NCBI GenBank assembly: GCA_001600415.1
Contig: BCJX01000010.1
Location: 1,045,303 to 1,109,302, forward strand
Length of the DNA stretch: 64,000 bases
DNA from: Pascua guehoae
Taxonomy: Eukaryota > Basidiomycota > Tremellomycetes > Trichosporonales > Trichosporonaceae
Reading direction: 5' to 3'
A program made the translations under genes and the position numbers. Of this stretch, positions 1-12,237 are shown piece by piece. The stretch's first letter is position 1. Every line of letters begins with the position of its first letter. The notes beneath the pieces were generated by a model. That model made no database searches, was not told the origin of the DNA, and saw only the letters and a program-made list of their open reading frames with translations.

Positions 1-2091
1 GAGGATGCGGCGGGCGAAAGCGACGACGCCGTTGGAGAAGACGACGACGGCAAGACAGGAGAAAAGCATCCTCCCCCCGGTTCTGGTGACCCAAATGGGA
101 GGGCGACCTCAGAGGTCGGTGCTAGTCTAAACAGACGGGCGACTAGCGTCGGATCGGCCTTTGGGGAGAGGCGCGTGAATGGGAGCAAGGTCAACGGAGG
201 ACCACCAAGTGTGAGTGGAGGAGTTGCGACAAAGAACAAAAGAGCTGATCATTGCAGCCTCCGCCCTTTCGGCCCAACCTCCAGGCCAACCTGGACCTCA
301 CGCCGGCTCTGCTCAGGACGCCCTACACCATGACCCACTTTCAGCCCGTCTCGTTGAGCGTTCCGGGCCCCTCCTTTTCCGACAAGGGCAAGGCTCGGGA
401 GATTCTCTACGGAAACGCACCCCCACCATGGTATCCGGCGCCGGTCGGCGACGACGAGGATGCCAAGCTCGAGGGCTACTGGTGGGGTCTGGCAGGCAAG
501 GATGAGGCGTATGTGGCGGGCCTACCTGCTGTACCACACATGGTCGAGGGACCACCAACGAAGAGGCGCCGCATTGCGCGACGAAAGTCGCTATCTCCAC
601 AACCCAACGGCACCGGCAACGCTCTGGGTGTGTCCCATGCCGAGTCGGTTCCACCAGCGCTCGTACCTTCAAAACCACTCTCACTAGAACGTGTCGTCCA
701 TCGAGCCGTGGACAAGCTGGTCGACGCACGCAAAACGATGAACAATATCCAGGAGTGGAAGGCATACTACGAGGGCGACGGCACAGGGCTACCACCGCCG
801 CCGCTCGAAGTGCTCGATGCAGAACGACAACGGCATAACCAGGAACGGGTAGAGTGTAAACGCAAGCGCCAGGAGAACCGCGTCGAGGCTGTCGAGCGGT
901 TCCGATCTGGCGGCGAGGTGGGCGAGGCCGAGGCGGCGTTGACTCTCAAGCGGGTGTCGGCAGGCATGCTGGCTCACGCTGGATTTGAAGGTGCGTACTT
1001 GGCAGATGCCGTCCGAGGGGACCACTGCTGACGCCAACTAGGTGCCAACGACATTCCGCTTGATCTCCTCACCCGCGTTGCAGGCGACTATCTGCGCAAC
1101 TTGGGCCGCACGTTGCGTTTGCTCATGGATAACTTTGCCCACCAGATGACCCCCGAGGTGCGCTAAGACTAGAGCACTACCTACAGTAGCTCTCGCTAAC
1201 AGTTCCCAGGAGATTGTCCTGCACTCGCTGCACGAGAACGGCCAGGTCCAGCTTGAGCACCTCGAGTCGCACATCAAGGACGACATCGAGCGCGACAGTG
1301 CCAAGATTTCCGAGATGCAGCGCAAGGTCCGGCAGGCATACAAGGAGCTCACGACCGGCCCTGTCATTGAGGACGACATGCTGTTTGCGCAGGACGGCGA
1401 GATGCTCCAACAGTGGGTATTGACGAGTTGCATGGTTTCTGACGGTACAGCGGCGACTTTGCGGAAGACCTTGGCGAAGACTTTCTGGGTCTGCGCGAGC
1501 TGGGTATTGACAAGGAGTTTGGTTTATCCTCGCTCAGTGTCCCAAAGGCGCTCTTCTTTGGTCGGCGGGGCCGCGCGCACGCCAATGCGCTGGGGCCCAA
1601 GGTCGACGTTCCCGACTATCCCCCACCGCCACCCTTCATCCCACTCACCGCGGGCATGTACAAGAGCCACACGCCGGGCCTCATGCACGCGTTCTACGCC
1701 GAGCGCGTCGACAAGGGTCTCGGGCTCGAGACGGACGACCCGTTCGACGCGACGCACCAGGCCATTGGGCCGCTGGGCCAGATTGTTGTCAAGCCGCTTC
1801 CTGGCGCCACGTCGAGCAAAAAGGGCGGGGCGAAAAAGGACGCCAATGGCGAGGAGAAGAAGAAGCCTCCCAAGAAGCCCTCGTGAGTAGAGTTGCTTTT
1901 TCGCTTCGTGCTTGTTTGCTGACAACAGCCAACCCGGTGTCGGCAAGGGCAACTGGATCCGGCCGTCCAAAGAGGAGCGCGAACGGCGCGCAGCCGAGAA
2001 AAAGGCCGAGCTCGAACGCCAGCGCGCCGAGGCGTCGGCGTCGGCCGCGCCCGCCGCAGACGACGAGGACGCCGAGGGCGAGGAGGAGTAG
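1..2091 (+). CDS. SPT7: SPT7-like SAGA complex subunit (3' part, gene starts upstream)
   Basis: Partial gene, open at the window's left edge. In-frame exons: 1-210, 258-990, 1042-1157, 1210-1412, 1451-1882, 1929-2091 (stop TAG 2089-2091); introns are 38-52 bp with GT..AG ends. After an acidic, low-complexity start it has a basic patch (PPTKRRRIARRK), then a histone-fold-like segment beginning near GMLAHAGFEGANDIP and running across exons 2-4, followed by EIVLHSLHENG and HIKDDIERD. These match the conserved region after the bromodomain in fungal Spt7. The tail is Lys/Glu-rich and ends in acidic residues. In yeast Spt7 is a scaffold of the SAGA histone acetyltransferase and pairs with Taf10 through this fold. 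The bromodomain would lie left of the window. The assignment rests on motif recall; another histone-fold TAF is the main alternative. Confidence 0.75.
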
Positions 2092-3088
2092 GTATAGTAA
2101 TAGGGGCAGCTTGCGTCACGCGTCCAGGCCCGTATGGAGGGGGCGGCGCGATCTGGGAACTGGAGGGCCTGGTTGAGTGGGAGGGACGTGGTCACGGGCA
2201 CCGGGAGGGGATGGGGGAGCGTGAAGGGTTAGTAACGACATTGAGTGACGTTGACGCCGGTGGCGTAGAAGGCACCAGCCCTAGACGGGGTAGACGAGTC
2301 ATTATTCAGTTGTCCTTTGTATGCATGGCATGTGTGCGGGTGCGAGTGTGGGTGAGGGGACGTGGTCGAGGGATGGGAGACATGGGGTTTGGAGACTACG
2401 ATGGGGGCTGGGATGGAGACTGAGACTGTGAGGAAGGTTGCGAGGGAGGCCACAATCGAGGATGCTAGACATTGCAATGGACACCATGGGCACAACCAGA
2501 GAGCCTGAGAGAGGTCTCGCAGACAATGCACGTCCTGGACATGGCTATAGTCGATACACGACACTGCACAAATCAGACGTCATCGACCTGCATACCTCTC
2601 ACTGTTGTAATCACTACTCTGCAGTCCTGGGCAGACGGACCGGGACGAACAAGGGCACGAGCTATTCGCTCCAACCGTAATCTGGGGGGTATGCATGCGC
2701 TGCTGTGCGCTGGTACAAACAGTCTATGTGGTCCTGGGTCGGGTCTGGCGGTCGTGCTGGGGTGTGGGTCGGGGTTGGGGGGGTGGTAGCCCCAGCCGAG
2801 CCCGAGTGGGGTAAGGTGTCGAGCTGGGCAAGGAACGCGAGGCGAACGAGGCCGCGTTGGGATAAGAGCCAGAGCAGGTGGGAAGGGCGGGAAGATGGGC
2901 GAAGGGATACGCGGGGCGGACAGGTGGGGACGTTGTGAAGGGATAAAGTGCGTGCGGCGGATATCGCGCAGGCGAGACTGACGCCGACCTCTGCAGTTTC
3001 CACCGGCATACCGAGGTCCACACCGCCCCAACCCCACCTAATCCGACCTCGACCCCCGCACCCAGGCAGCAAGCAATCTGCAAGCGGA
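2092..3088. other. Convergent 3' flanks of the SPT7-like and BUD20-like genes
   Basis: The two neighbouring genes face each other, so this is mostly 3' untranslated sequence. It is GT-rich, then G-rich, on the plus strand. I see no convincing coding exon or RNA gene. Confidence 0.5.
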
Positions 3089-4502
3089 CTACTTGGCCGC
3101 CACCTTCTCCCTAGCCGCCTCGACGGCGCCACTGGGCGGGATCTGCGCGGCAACGGCCGCCGCCTCAAAGCGGCGCACAACGTCCTCGACGCCGCGCTGG
3201 CGGTTGTCGACGCCGGCGCCGGCGCGCGCCTCGTCGTGCGTGTATGCGCCCTCTGCGAGTTCCTTGAGGCGGCGCTTGTGGACTTTGGAGCGCGTGTGGG
3301 TCGCGAGGGCCCGGTCGGATTCGTAGTATTTTGCGCATTCGATGCAGTACTGCGTGTTAGTGGGTTGTTACGAGGGGGGTGGGATAGGGGCGGGGGCAAG
3401 GGAGGGGAGGGGGAGATACTGGGGGAGGGGAGAGACTGGGCGAGGGGGAGACTGGGCGAGGGGAAGGCCGAGGGAGGTGGAGAGACGAGTCCTGTGTCGG
3501 ATGCGCGAGACACGCTCATGTACAGCCAGGGGTGCAGGGGTGATGGGCATCACACGCCAAGTAGACACGATACGATGCAGTCCCAGAGCTTCGAGAACAC
3601 GGCGATCCATGGACATGCGAGTGGCCGCTAACGCGCTAACTGCAGCCCTTGGGTACGTCTAGCCAAACAAGTGCTCCGCCGTTTATCACACGACTGATCT
3701 GCCCAACGCGTACACGGTCTGCCAGACCACACAGAGACAGCTCGTGGGAACTTGGAACTAACGCCGACCGACGACATCCTCGAACGCTCGCGCTCGCTGG
3801 GTATGGGAGATGGACATCACGCTTCACACCGCTTCACACCCCGCGACTGTTGCGGCCGTCTCGGCCTCAGCACAGCGTTGACGATCGACGGAGCCAAGCC
3901 GTGGAAAGACGAGCCGCGTATCGCGGCGCAGACAACCCAACTGCTGTCCGGACTGCACCCGCCGAGGCCAGCGTCTTCTCTACGTCCTCGACGCAACCCG
4001 GGCTGGCTTTGTCCGGCTCTACATCAGGAGCCCTCCCAGAGCACGTCCTCGCCATGATACCGGCCCACTGCCGCGAGCTGAGTGTTCATTCCCGCTCGCT
4101 CGCTCCCAGGCTCCTCGAGCCCATCGACCCGTCCATAGCTCCGCTTCTCCGCTCTTTCCAGACCCGCTCCCCATCGCGGTGGCGCAACATAGCTCCTCCC
4201 CGTTCACCTTCCCCCCCCCGCTGTGCACCTTCCCCAACGACCGCTCCTCTCCCCCCAACCACACCGTAACGGTCCCTTGTATCGTCGTAGTCTCGCTCCG
4301 CTCGGCCCCTCGGCTGGGCGATACCCACATGCTGGCCCAATCCAGGCTTGTCCTCATCAATCGGCTGTGCCTTGAGCTTTTTCGAGTGCACGTCGAGGTC
4401 GTGCTGGATCTGGTCCAGGTCCTTTGTGCGGTCGCGCGTGCGTGCGGCGCGGTGCACGTCGCGACGGGCGTGGTGCGTACGGGAGCGGCGGAGACGGCCC
4501 AT
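3089..4502 (-). CDS. BUD20: BUD20/ZNF593-type C2H2 zinc-finger protein, pre-60S export factor
   Basis: Two exons on the minus strand: 4502-4329 (58 codons, MGRLRRSRTHHARRDVHR...GLGQH) and 3349-3089, giving 144 residues. The junction joins GLGQH to YCIECAKYYESDRAL, which restores the family's conserved zinc-finger run C-x2-C...H...H (finishing RALATHTRSKVHKRR). Bud20 in yeast is a shuttling factor on pre-60S ribosomes, and ZNF593 is the animal counterpart; length fits (yeast about 166 aa). The first exon is strongly basic, as expected for rRNA contact. The single intron (3350-4328, 979 bp) is about twenty times longer than its neighbours', with donor GTGGGT and acceptor CTAACACGCAG. It is at the usual family position just before the first zinc ligand. 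Confidence 0.85.
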
Positions 4503-6128
4503 TGTGTCGTGTGTTTTGAGTGGGGGAGGAGGTAGTGCAAGGTGGTGAGTGAGGAGGCGGGGTGTAGGGATGTGAACGTAACCACACAGTGGGGCTGCCG
4601 GGTGCGCGGGTGGGGTTCTGGGTGGAGGTTGTCCGTGGCCCAAAAATTGCCACCATGCCACCGGATTCTGCCACCTGCTAGAGATGGTGGCGTTTCCGCG
4701 CACGCTAGCATCGCGTGGAATTGGTTCCGTCTACGTTACCTCGGCCTGGCGAGGAAGTTTTGGGTCCGGCCCCCGAGCCCTGTTGCCTTGTTGCCCATTA
4801 AAGAGGTCTAATGCAGGCATGCAGAGCCCTAATGCACCTACGTATGTACCCAAGCCTTTTTTTCGGCCGCCTTGGCTAGGGATCAAGAGCCAGCCCAGCC
4901 AGGGGCGCGTCTACAGGCACGAGCCAACACACCCTCCTGGCCACCTGGGCGGGTGGAGCGCGGAGCACCTAGGTGTATTGCATTGATTGTGCTGTGGTGG
5001 GTCATGGTTGATGGGATAAGCTCTACGGCGGCCTCGAGTGTCGGTATGCTGCAGCCCCCCTTAGTTTCCATGCCCTGTCCTTGGCTCACCCATGCCTCCT
5101 TGCCCCTCCTGGCTGCCTGGCCTCCTTCCCTCCTTGCTCTCGTGCTTCGACTAGTTGGTCAGAAAACAAAAGTATACCGTAGACAGACACAAACGACCTC
5201 GTCGCCACTCTTCCAACCTTCCTTCCTTCCTCGTCCTCTCCTTAACTCCCCCCGTCTTCCCCTCCTCCGATAACCTCCTCGACCTCTTTCTCCTACTTTC
5301 TCCCTCACCTCAACAGTCCCCCCCCGCATCTCCCATCTCCCATCTCTGCGCGCCGCCCGGTCCCCGAAACCTCGAACAAGCCGCGCCACCGCGTCTAACC
5401 TGACCGCGTCCCCGTCCGGATCCGCCCGCACAGCTCGCTCACTCGCCTCCCTTGCGTTGGTGTTTCGCGTCGACCTTTTGCCCCTGGCGCTCGGTGACTC
5501 GCCATTGCTGAAAAGTGTGGTGTAACACGATACAAGAGGCGCGTCCAAGGAGAGAAAGACTACAGCACCATCTGTTCCTCAGCCCAGTGCTGGTCTGTGC
5601 ACTCGTCCCATCGTACAATCGCTCCCTCCCGACCCTCTTTCTCGCTGTCTCTCTACCCCTTCCGGAGCCGGCGGGTCCCATCTCACACGTTCCTACGCGT
5701 ACCGCCCCGCCTCCCCCGCCTCCCCCGTCTCGCGTTCACCTCCGACACGACACTGCATACGCGCAACACCGTCGGCAAGCAGTTGTCAATATCAGTCAGT
5801 GCGCAGGATCGCCCGCACCCACCGCCCCCCCGCGCACACCATCGACCTATACCTCGTCCTTCCTTTCCACTCGTCCTTCCTTTCCCCCTCACCACCTCGC
5901 CTCTACTCATCTCTACGTCGTTGCTCGCCCACAGCCAGCATCGACTCTCGACCTCTGACCTCAGAGTAATTTTTATCCACCAGCGTGCGCACTCCGCGTA
6001 TCGATTGATTATCAGCGGCGTCGTCTCCCCCCCGCGCTCGTCGTAATCGCATCACCCCTGGCCACGCGCCTTGATCATATCGATCACGATCTCTCCTCAC
6101 CTCGGCATTTCCTGCCCCCACCACCACC
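4503..6128. promoter_or_regulatory. Divergent promoter region and pyrimidine-rich leader
   Basis: Sits between the 5' ends of the BUD20-like gene (minus) and SUR2 (plus). From about 5200 to 5920 the plus strand is dominated by C and T (many CCTTCCTTCC and CTCC runs), a common 5' leader style in basidiomycete yeasts; similar tracts precede several other genes here. I see no supported coding exon. Confidence 0.5.
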
Positions 6129-7208
6129 ATGTTCCCGTTCCCCACCAGCCTCGTCGAGGCACTGCCGTCGTTTGCGCAGTCGCACAACGCGACGCTGCTC
6201 TCGGCCATGACGCCAACGCAACTCGACGCGCCATGGTACTACACCAAGAACCCACAGCTGCTGTCGTTTGTGAGCGACCGGCATTTGTCGCTCGCGGCTC
6301 CAATTGTCATCTACTGGGTCCTCTCGACGATTTTCCACATCCTCGACACCATCGAGCTGCCATACTTTGAGGCACGGCGGATACACGAGTCGGCCGAGGT
6401 CAAGAGCCGCAACCGCGCGACCTTTTGGCAGGTCATTTGGGCCGTCGTGTTCCAGCAGATTGTGCAGACCATTGCCGGCCTCTTCTTTATCGATTCGGAC
6501 GAGGACATTCTGAAAAACGAAGTCTACAAGGACCATCTCGCGGCCATGCGCTGGCTCACGCCGCGCGTCGCAGACGCCGTCTTCCTCGTGCTTGGACCAA
6601 AAACTGGATCGCACGTTCTCGAAATGTACGGACAACGCGCCGTCACCTTTGCGTACTGGTGGGCCATTCCCGCGCTCCAGCTCTTCACCGGATTGTAAGT
6701 GGACCTGGACTCTAGTCTTGTCAACTTTGTGGCTCACACCGACCCCAGCTGGATCATCGACACATGGCAGTACTTCCTCCACCGCGCCATGCACACGTAC
6801 CCCTCGCTCTACCGCCAGTTCCACTCGCACCACCACCGCCTCTACGTCCCATTCGCGTTTGGCGCGCTCTACAACCACCCCGTCGAGGGTCTCCTGCTCG
6901 ACACGTTGGGAGCCGGCATTGCCGAAATGGTCACGTTCATGACCGTCCGCCAGGCTACGCTCCTCTTCCTCCTTTCGTCGTGGAAGACGGTCGACGACCA
7001 CTGCGGCTACCGTATCTGGTGGGACCCCTGCCAGCTCCTGTTCAACAACAATGCCGACTACCACGACATTCACCACCAGGTCTACGGCATCAAGGCAAAC
7101 TACTCGCAGCCATTCTTCACAAACTGGGACTACTGGCTCGGCACACAGATGACCCGCGAAGAGGCAGAGCGCCGCCACTCGAAGAACAAGGACCTCAAGG
7201 AAGAGTAG
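6129..7208 (+). CDS. SUR2: Sphinganine C4-hydroxylase (SUR2-type, fatty-acid hydroxylase superfamily)
   Basis: Exons 6129-6694 and 6749-7208, 341 residues; the intron (54 bp) splits a Phe codon. The ATG has a strong context (CACCACCACCATG). The protein has several membrane segments in the first 190 residues and then the iron-ligand histidine clusters of the family: HRAMH (about 200-204), HSHHH (214-218), DDHCG (271-275) and HDIHH (294-298). The stretch around LYVPFAFGALYNHPVEG is characteristic of the sphingoid-base hydroxylases rather than of sterol C4/C5 enzymes. Sur2 hydroxylates C4 of dihydrosphingosine in the ER to make phytosphingosine, the main fungal ceramide base, using di-iron and cytochrome b5 electrons. 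Length matches the yeast enzyme (349 aa). A C-terminal charged tail (RRHSKNKDLKEE) may be an ER-retention signal. Confidence 0.9.
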
Positions 7209-8690
7209 ACACCGCGATGGCCGCTATCGGTGCACTGCCAACCGTGGCCCAGGCGACGAGGCGACGTGGGCGCGCAGCGGGGTTACCCAGAGCGCGACAC
7301 GTGTGACGCGTGCTCGGCATCACTGACGGGCGCGACCGCGCACGACAAGCTCGTACGCCCGACTGCACCTCCGTCCCTCCGTCCGCGCGCCGATCATTGT
7401 CGACCCAGCCCACAGATCCGAGCACGTACCAGACCTCACACCTCACTGTAACACAACCACATCATCCGACATCCTACTACCTTAGTCTAATCCAATGCGA
7501 CCATGTGCAATACGAGCAAGAGCCCTAGGGGGCGGGACAGGTAACGGCGCACGCGACGAGATGAGTTTTGTGTGGTGGGGGACAGGGGTGCGAAGCGAGA
7601 TGTGAAGGCAGTGCTCCAAACATGAGTGCGGGCACTTTGTGAACAGAGACGTATACTAGAGAGTGCTGCAGGGCACTGATGTTCTTAAGCGAGTTCGGAA
7701 GATGGCAACAGGCTCTGGAAGCGCACAGGAAGGTTCCCGAGACGATACAGACTAAACAGTAGCGAGTTAAACAGTGGCAGGACAAACCGACTGTACCTCC
7801 TGTCAAGAGTTTCCAAAGGACTACGGTGAGTACGTCAGCGTCAGACAACGATCAAGCAGGCAGAGCCGAGAGGGGAGGGGGCCGCGCGGCGACAATGGTT
7901 GCGTGTTGAGAATGTCGATTCAGACATGTCGATTCAGACTACATTGGGAATGGGCGGGCGCTTCCTGTGTACATGTTCGCGACGCACTATCGAGAGTAAA
8001 GTGGTGTAGAGCAGAGCGTGTGTGAGAGAGTGAGGTCGAGGGTAGAGGCGAGGGCAGGGAGGGGCTTGAAGGGGGTGAGGAAGCCGACAAGGAAACGGAG
8101 AATAGTGCAGAGTACGGTTCAGAGCACGGAGAGTATGGCGCAGAGTACGGGACAGCGTGGTCGGTTGACAACTTGGTGCAAGGGGGCCGCGAGGCCGATG
8201 GATCAGAACGAGGGGGTGAGTACTAGTCGGATGTGGGGTAGTTGTGTGACGCGAGGTGCGAGGTGACGCTCCAGACAGCGAAGGGTCAGACGATGGCGGA
8301 TGAGCTTGGATCAGTGGGGTAGATGAGTAAGCCGAGATCTGATAACTCTCTCTCTCCGACACACGATCGGATCAACGTTCATTTCGAACCCACGATAGCT
8401 TATCCCGCTAAACCCGAGATATGATAGCTCTCCTCGCCCAACCCGAGATACAGTGTCTCTCCAGGCGCGCACCGCACATCAGTCCAAACAGCCACAACGG
8501 TATACATGTGTCAACCGCGGTATCTGAGCCTTGTCAAGAAAAAGTGTACTATAGATGTGTGTCGGGGCCGTACATCAATACAGGCTACTGCCATTTTACC
8601 ATGTGCGGCGCGTGCGGGTATGGGGCACGCAGCCCTGCCTCTGCGGCGAGTGCTCCAGGCGCCAGTTTGGGGTTTGGCGTCTACCTGCGT
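7209..8690. other. Convergent intergenic region
   Basis: Between the 3' ends of SUR2 and the RCR-like gene. It holds a 14-bp direct repeat near 7912-7938 (ATGTCGATTCAGAC) and a GA-rich stretch around 8020-8160 with imperfect repeats of GAGTACGG/GAGTATGG. No gene is supported. Confidence 0.4.
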
Positions 8691-10011
8691 CTACTTGCCT
8701 GGCGGGGGGCCGGCGGGGGGCGCGTACGAGCCGCCGGTCGGGGGTGGGCCAGGGGGCGGCGCGTACGACGAGTTGCCTGTGAGTTAGCGTCGTTCTGGTG
8801 AGGGGCCACACAGCGTCTGTCGCGGTGTGATGCAACCGCTCGGCATTTGATTCTTGCGCGAGGGCCACAGTGATCGCCGCAGCCAAGATCGAACCTGCCT
8901 ACACCCGCTCCACTTACCAGTATTGTTAACGTCGTAGCCCGGGGGCTTGCCGCCGTTCTCGGCCTCGAGGCGCTGGCGCTCCTTCTCCTGCTCGTACTCG
9001 TAGTCGTGCGAGCTGAGCTCTCCCGTGGGGTTGGACGGGTTGGCGTTCGAGCCATAGTAGCCGGCAGCTTCGCCGGCGTCGCCTCCTGCACCGGCGCGAC
9101 CGTCGCCACCGTAGTTTGTATAGTTGCCATAGTTGCCCGCGGTAGAGGGCTGGTACGCGGCCTGGGGCGCGTTGATGCCGGCCGAGCCGCCGTAGGCCGA
9201 GTACTCGCCGTACGAGCCGGCGTTGGCCGGCGGCGGCGGGTTGTTGGCGTACGGGTTGTCGCCCTGCGCCATGTTCATCGGCGGGGGAGGGCGGTGCTGG
9301 GCGAACTGCGCACGCTGGCGCCTGCGGGTTAGTTGGGGGTGTTGGGGTGGTAGGGGGGAGGGTGTGAGCGGGGTCAGGAGGGAACGTCTACGTCTACGCC
9401 GGCCCGGTAGTGGGCGGCGATTCCAGGCCGTAGAGGGAGGAATCACGGCGGCGCAAGTTGACCGCGGTACCACGCCATCCACGCCGCCAAGCCTTCGCCG
9501 ACACGCTAAGCCTGCGGTTCCGGCGCCGGTACCGACCGACCGCCACAGCATCGCGTTTCTCGGCGCCTCGCTTCCCTCTCTTATCGCATCTCTACTCACC
9601 TTCGCTTCGCAAAGGCCAACATGGCAAAGATCAGAATGACGCCGACGGCAACGCACACGCCAATGGCGATACGCGCGCCGGTCGACAGGTTATTCCTGCA
9701 GCGGTAGAGATCTGGGCGGGGTCAGTAAACGGACACGATGAGGGCTACGAGGGGGGGGGGGGGTTGAACTGGGCCGGCGCGGGAGATGGAAACTCGGCGA
9801 CACCTGGATTGCCGCGCGGCGCGACGCCCGTTTTCTCGTGTCGCGATGGCTCCGCCGCCCGGCGATGCCCGTGCACTCGGACCTCGGGTCTCTGGACCCC
9901 TAAAAGTCCCGGCTCGGCGCGCAACTCACATCCATAACGGTCTCGGCACCACGCGGCGTCGGCGCCATGCGCGAGGATGGCGGCGGTGGCGAGTAGAAAG
10001 GCGGCGTGCAT
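8691..10011 (-). CDS. Single-pass membrane protein resembling the RCR (Congo red resistance) family
   Basis: Four in-frame exons: 10011-9930, 9711-9600, 9321-8918, 8776-8691; 227 residues. A cleavable signal peptide (MHAAFLLATAAILAHGADA) is followed by a short lumenal Cys-containing motif (WCRDRYGYLYRCRNNLS), one membrane span (about IAIGVCVAVGVILIFAMLAF) and a basic stop-transfer. The cytosolic tail is rich in Pro, Gly, Tyr and Asn and includes a KPPGY motif and a C-terminal PPPGPPPTGG run. The order signal-Cys/Arg motif-single TM-PY-rich tail resembles fungal Rcr1/Rcr2 proteins, which influence chitin deposition and endosomal trafficking through Rsp5-binding PY motifs. The family call is by overall pattern only. 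The start at 10011 was chosen over an upstream in-frame ATG because it begins the signal peptide and has CACCATG context. Confidence 0.6.
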
Positions 10012-11270
10012 GGTGGCGTGTGTGGATGGGAGAGTGTAATGATGCAAAAGCGGAGATGGGTGGAGAGTTTAACACGAGTAAGCCAATGGGTGGTGGGTGC
10101 TGCAGGTCGGTGAGCCGAGCCAAGAGCGTTGGTTGTAGCGGGTGGGTGGGTGGCCAGGTGGCTGCAGGTGGCGGTGAATGATGACGGCACTGGAGCAGAA
10201 GCAAACCCACTCAACTGTGACCAGCTTTTGATCAGAAGCCTCTAGACTCTAGACTGGCGTGCTTCCCTGCCTGCTTGCAGAGCCTGGAAGCGAGTGGCAA
10301 AAAAAAAACACACTATATTGCGCAGCATGACCCTCGATGGCATGGTAGTGGTGATTTTCTTGGCGCTAGTGCGTGCGCGTCATACACCTGTGCAGAGACC
10401 CTGGGGCAGAGTACCCCCCAAAAGCGGTAATTCTTGATGGTGTTTACCTTCTTGCTCTCCTCTTCCGCCCGCACAGGGGTCGGCCCAATTTGGTTCCGTG
10501 CACGTACAAGCAGCAATCGTCACTGATCGGCACTTGGAGTCGCTCGTGTCACCAACGTTGACAAGGTGGCAATTGCCTGTCCATGCTGTGCACTTGCACA
10601 GTGGAGCTCGCCACGTTGACAATACGAATCAACAGCGTTCAGTGGCACTAGCTGACCCAGCTGGCGCTGACCACGCAGATGACAACGAGAGCAAGAAACG
10701 GGCGAATGGTGCAGTGGCCGGCGCCGCTTCAGGCGGCCCAAACCCCATTCAAGCTGACTTTTCATGTCGCGCGTCTTCCAATCACTCTCTTGTGCCAAAT
10801 GAGGCTGCTCTTCTCTCACACTCTTCTTCTTCCAGTGTCTTACCTGGGCATCGCTCACCGCAAGTGCTTCGGCGTGGCTCACACCATTCTGCCATTGACT
10901 ACCAGTTGCTTCTACCGCTCCACATGCGATGCGGCGTGCTCTTTTGATGTACAAAACGCTGACGGTGCTACGTACGCACTAGTGGAGAGTGCCTTGCACA
11001 TTCAATCAAGTAAACACTTGCCACGCGTATACCACGGGGAGCTTGAGTTGAGCGTGTGCCTACCAAGGCACGGCGAGGGGGTTGGTGTACGAGAATGTGG
11101 GGTGTGGGGGTGTTGGGTGTGGGGGTGTTGGGTGTGGGGTGTTGGTGCTGCCGCGTTTCGACGACCATTCCTGACGCGACTCGTCTAACCTGATACGCTA
11201 TTGACTTCTTCCTCTTCATATCTTTCACCTCGGCAATCCTCTTCACGTAGGTCACCTTTCTCAGCTTACG
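10012..11270. other. Intergenic region with a GT-rich minisatellite
   Basis: Upstream of both flanking genes. Open frames here (for example 10498-10947) have no domain or splice support. At about 11095-11148 there are three copies of a 16-bp GTGTGGGGGTGTTGGG-type repeat. Confidence 0.4.
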
Positions 11271-12237
11271 ATGAGTAACGACGGGCATGACAAACGGCCA
11301 CGCTGGTTCGGCGATGATGACAGCCTCCGGGACGTATGTGGGCAGGAGCCAGGGGTTCATTTCGGCGCGGGGTGGTGGGACAAGCCTGACCTCCGCGACT
11401 CAAGTTTAGAGAATGTCGCCATTAGGGTACGCATGCTTTCTTTTTATCATGCGATACAAACTAACCGCAAGCGCACGAGATACAATGCACAGTTTGCACA
11501 GGAATCCCACTTCACTGGCACCGACTGGGAGCGAGTCATCGGTGATGATCGACCGAGAACCAGGGGTGTCCCCACTATGCAGCTATGGAGTAAAGCATGT
11601 TTTACCGCTCACTACTGGTACAGAGGGTTGGCCAACTGCAGTGCACATCACGGGCATGGACTGGAAGCTCGTCGAGGCACTGGGAAGAGAGTACAAGTGG
11701 GTTTGGCAGAAGTGGGCTGTTACTTACAGGCAGCCTGCATCCCATCGTGCTTGAACGCCTTGGTCGTGAGAGCATACGAGACACCGACTGGCATGACCAG
11801 GTCATGATCAAGTCTTACGGGAATCAAACCTACTTCCAGCTCGCTATGATCTGTGATGACTGGCCGCGTGTGCTCTTGAACACGATGTCAGTTGATCGCT
11901 CCTACAGACTCCTCTACCACAGGAACGGTGCCAAGAGACGCACGGCATTGAGAAACCATGCCGTGTACAATTTGCGTGGTGTTGCCACAGCAGACGGTGT
12001 GTACATGATGGCATGGCAAAGATGGGAGGGAGGGCTTGGGGCTGAGCAATAGGAACGATTATCACGACGAGCCTATCCCCAACCACGCGCACATATCTGT
12101 TGGACAACGTAATGATGCGCCTGGGAAGCGCCGGCATGGTTCTTTGGCCCCTTGGACGTCGCAACCCTAGGTCTCACGCCACGGCCCACAGTAGCCTGTT
12201 CACGCCTGATCTCTCCCTCACTGACATCGCGAATTAA
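11271..12237 (+). CDS. Hypothetical protein, tandem paralogue A
   Basis: Five exons: 11271-11426, 11472-11589, 11642-11696, 11734-11996, 12053-12237; 258 residues. The model is supported by the second copy at 13220-14274: exon 2 is 118 bp in both, all four intron phases agree, and residues align, for example RTRYN with RVRYN, GQEPG with GEEPG, LW/MHIT..MDWKLVEALGREYN with QW/IHIS..MDWTLMKTLAQEYN, and NLHPIVLERL with NLHPLIVERF. I recognise no known domain, signal peptide or membrane span; it reads as a soluble mixed alpha/beta protein. Intron 2 has a competing acceptor at 11623; the one at 11641 was chosen because it restores alignment with copy B. The C-terminus is less sure, since the copies diverge there. 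Confidence 0.6.

Noticed and set aside
3649..4269. 206-codon frame inside the long BUD20-like intron
   Set aside because: Low-complexity Arg/Ser/Pro composition, no splice or domain support.
6084..7178. 364-codon open frame antisense to SUR2
   Set aside because: It is a shadow of the GC-rich SUR2 coding sequence and crosses its intron; there is no domain.
10498..10947. 149-codon plus-strand frame between the RCR-like gene and paralogue A
   Set aside because: No recognisable motif, an overlapping frame of similar length on the other strand, and the first codon is not ATG in a good context.
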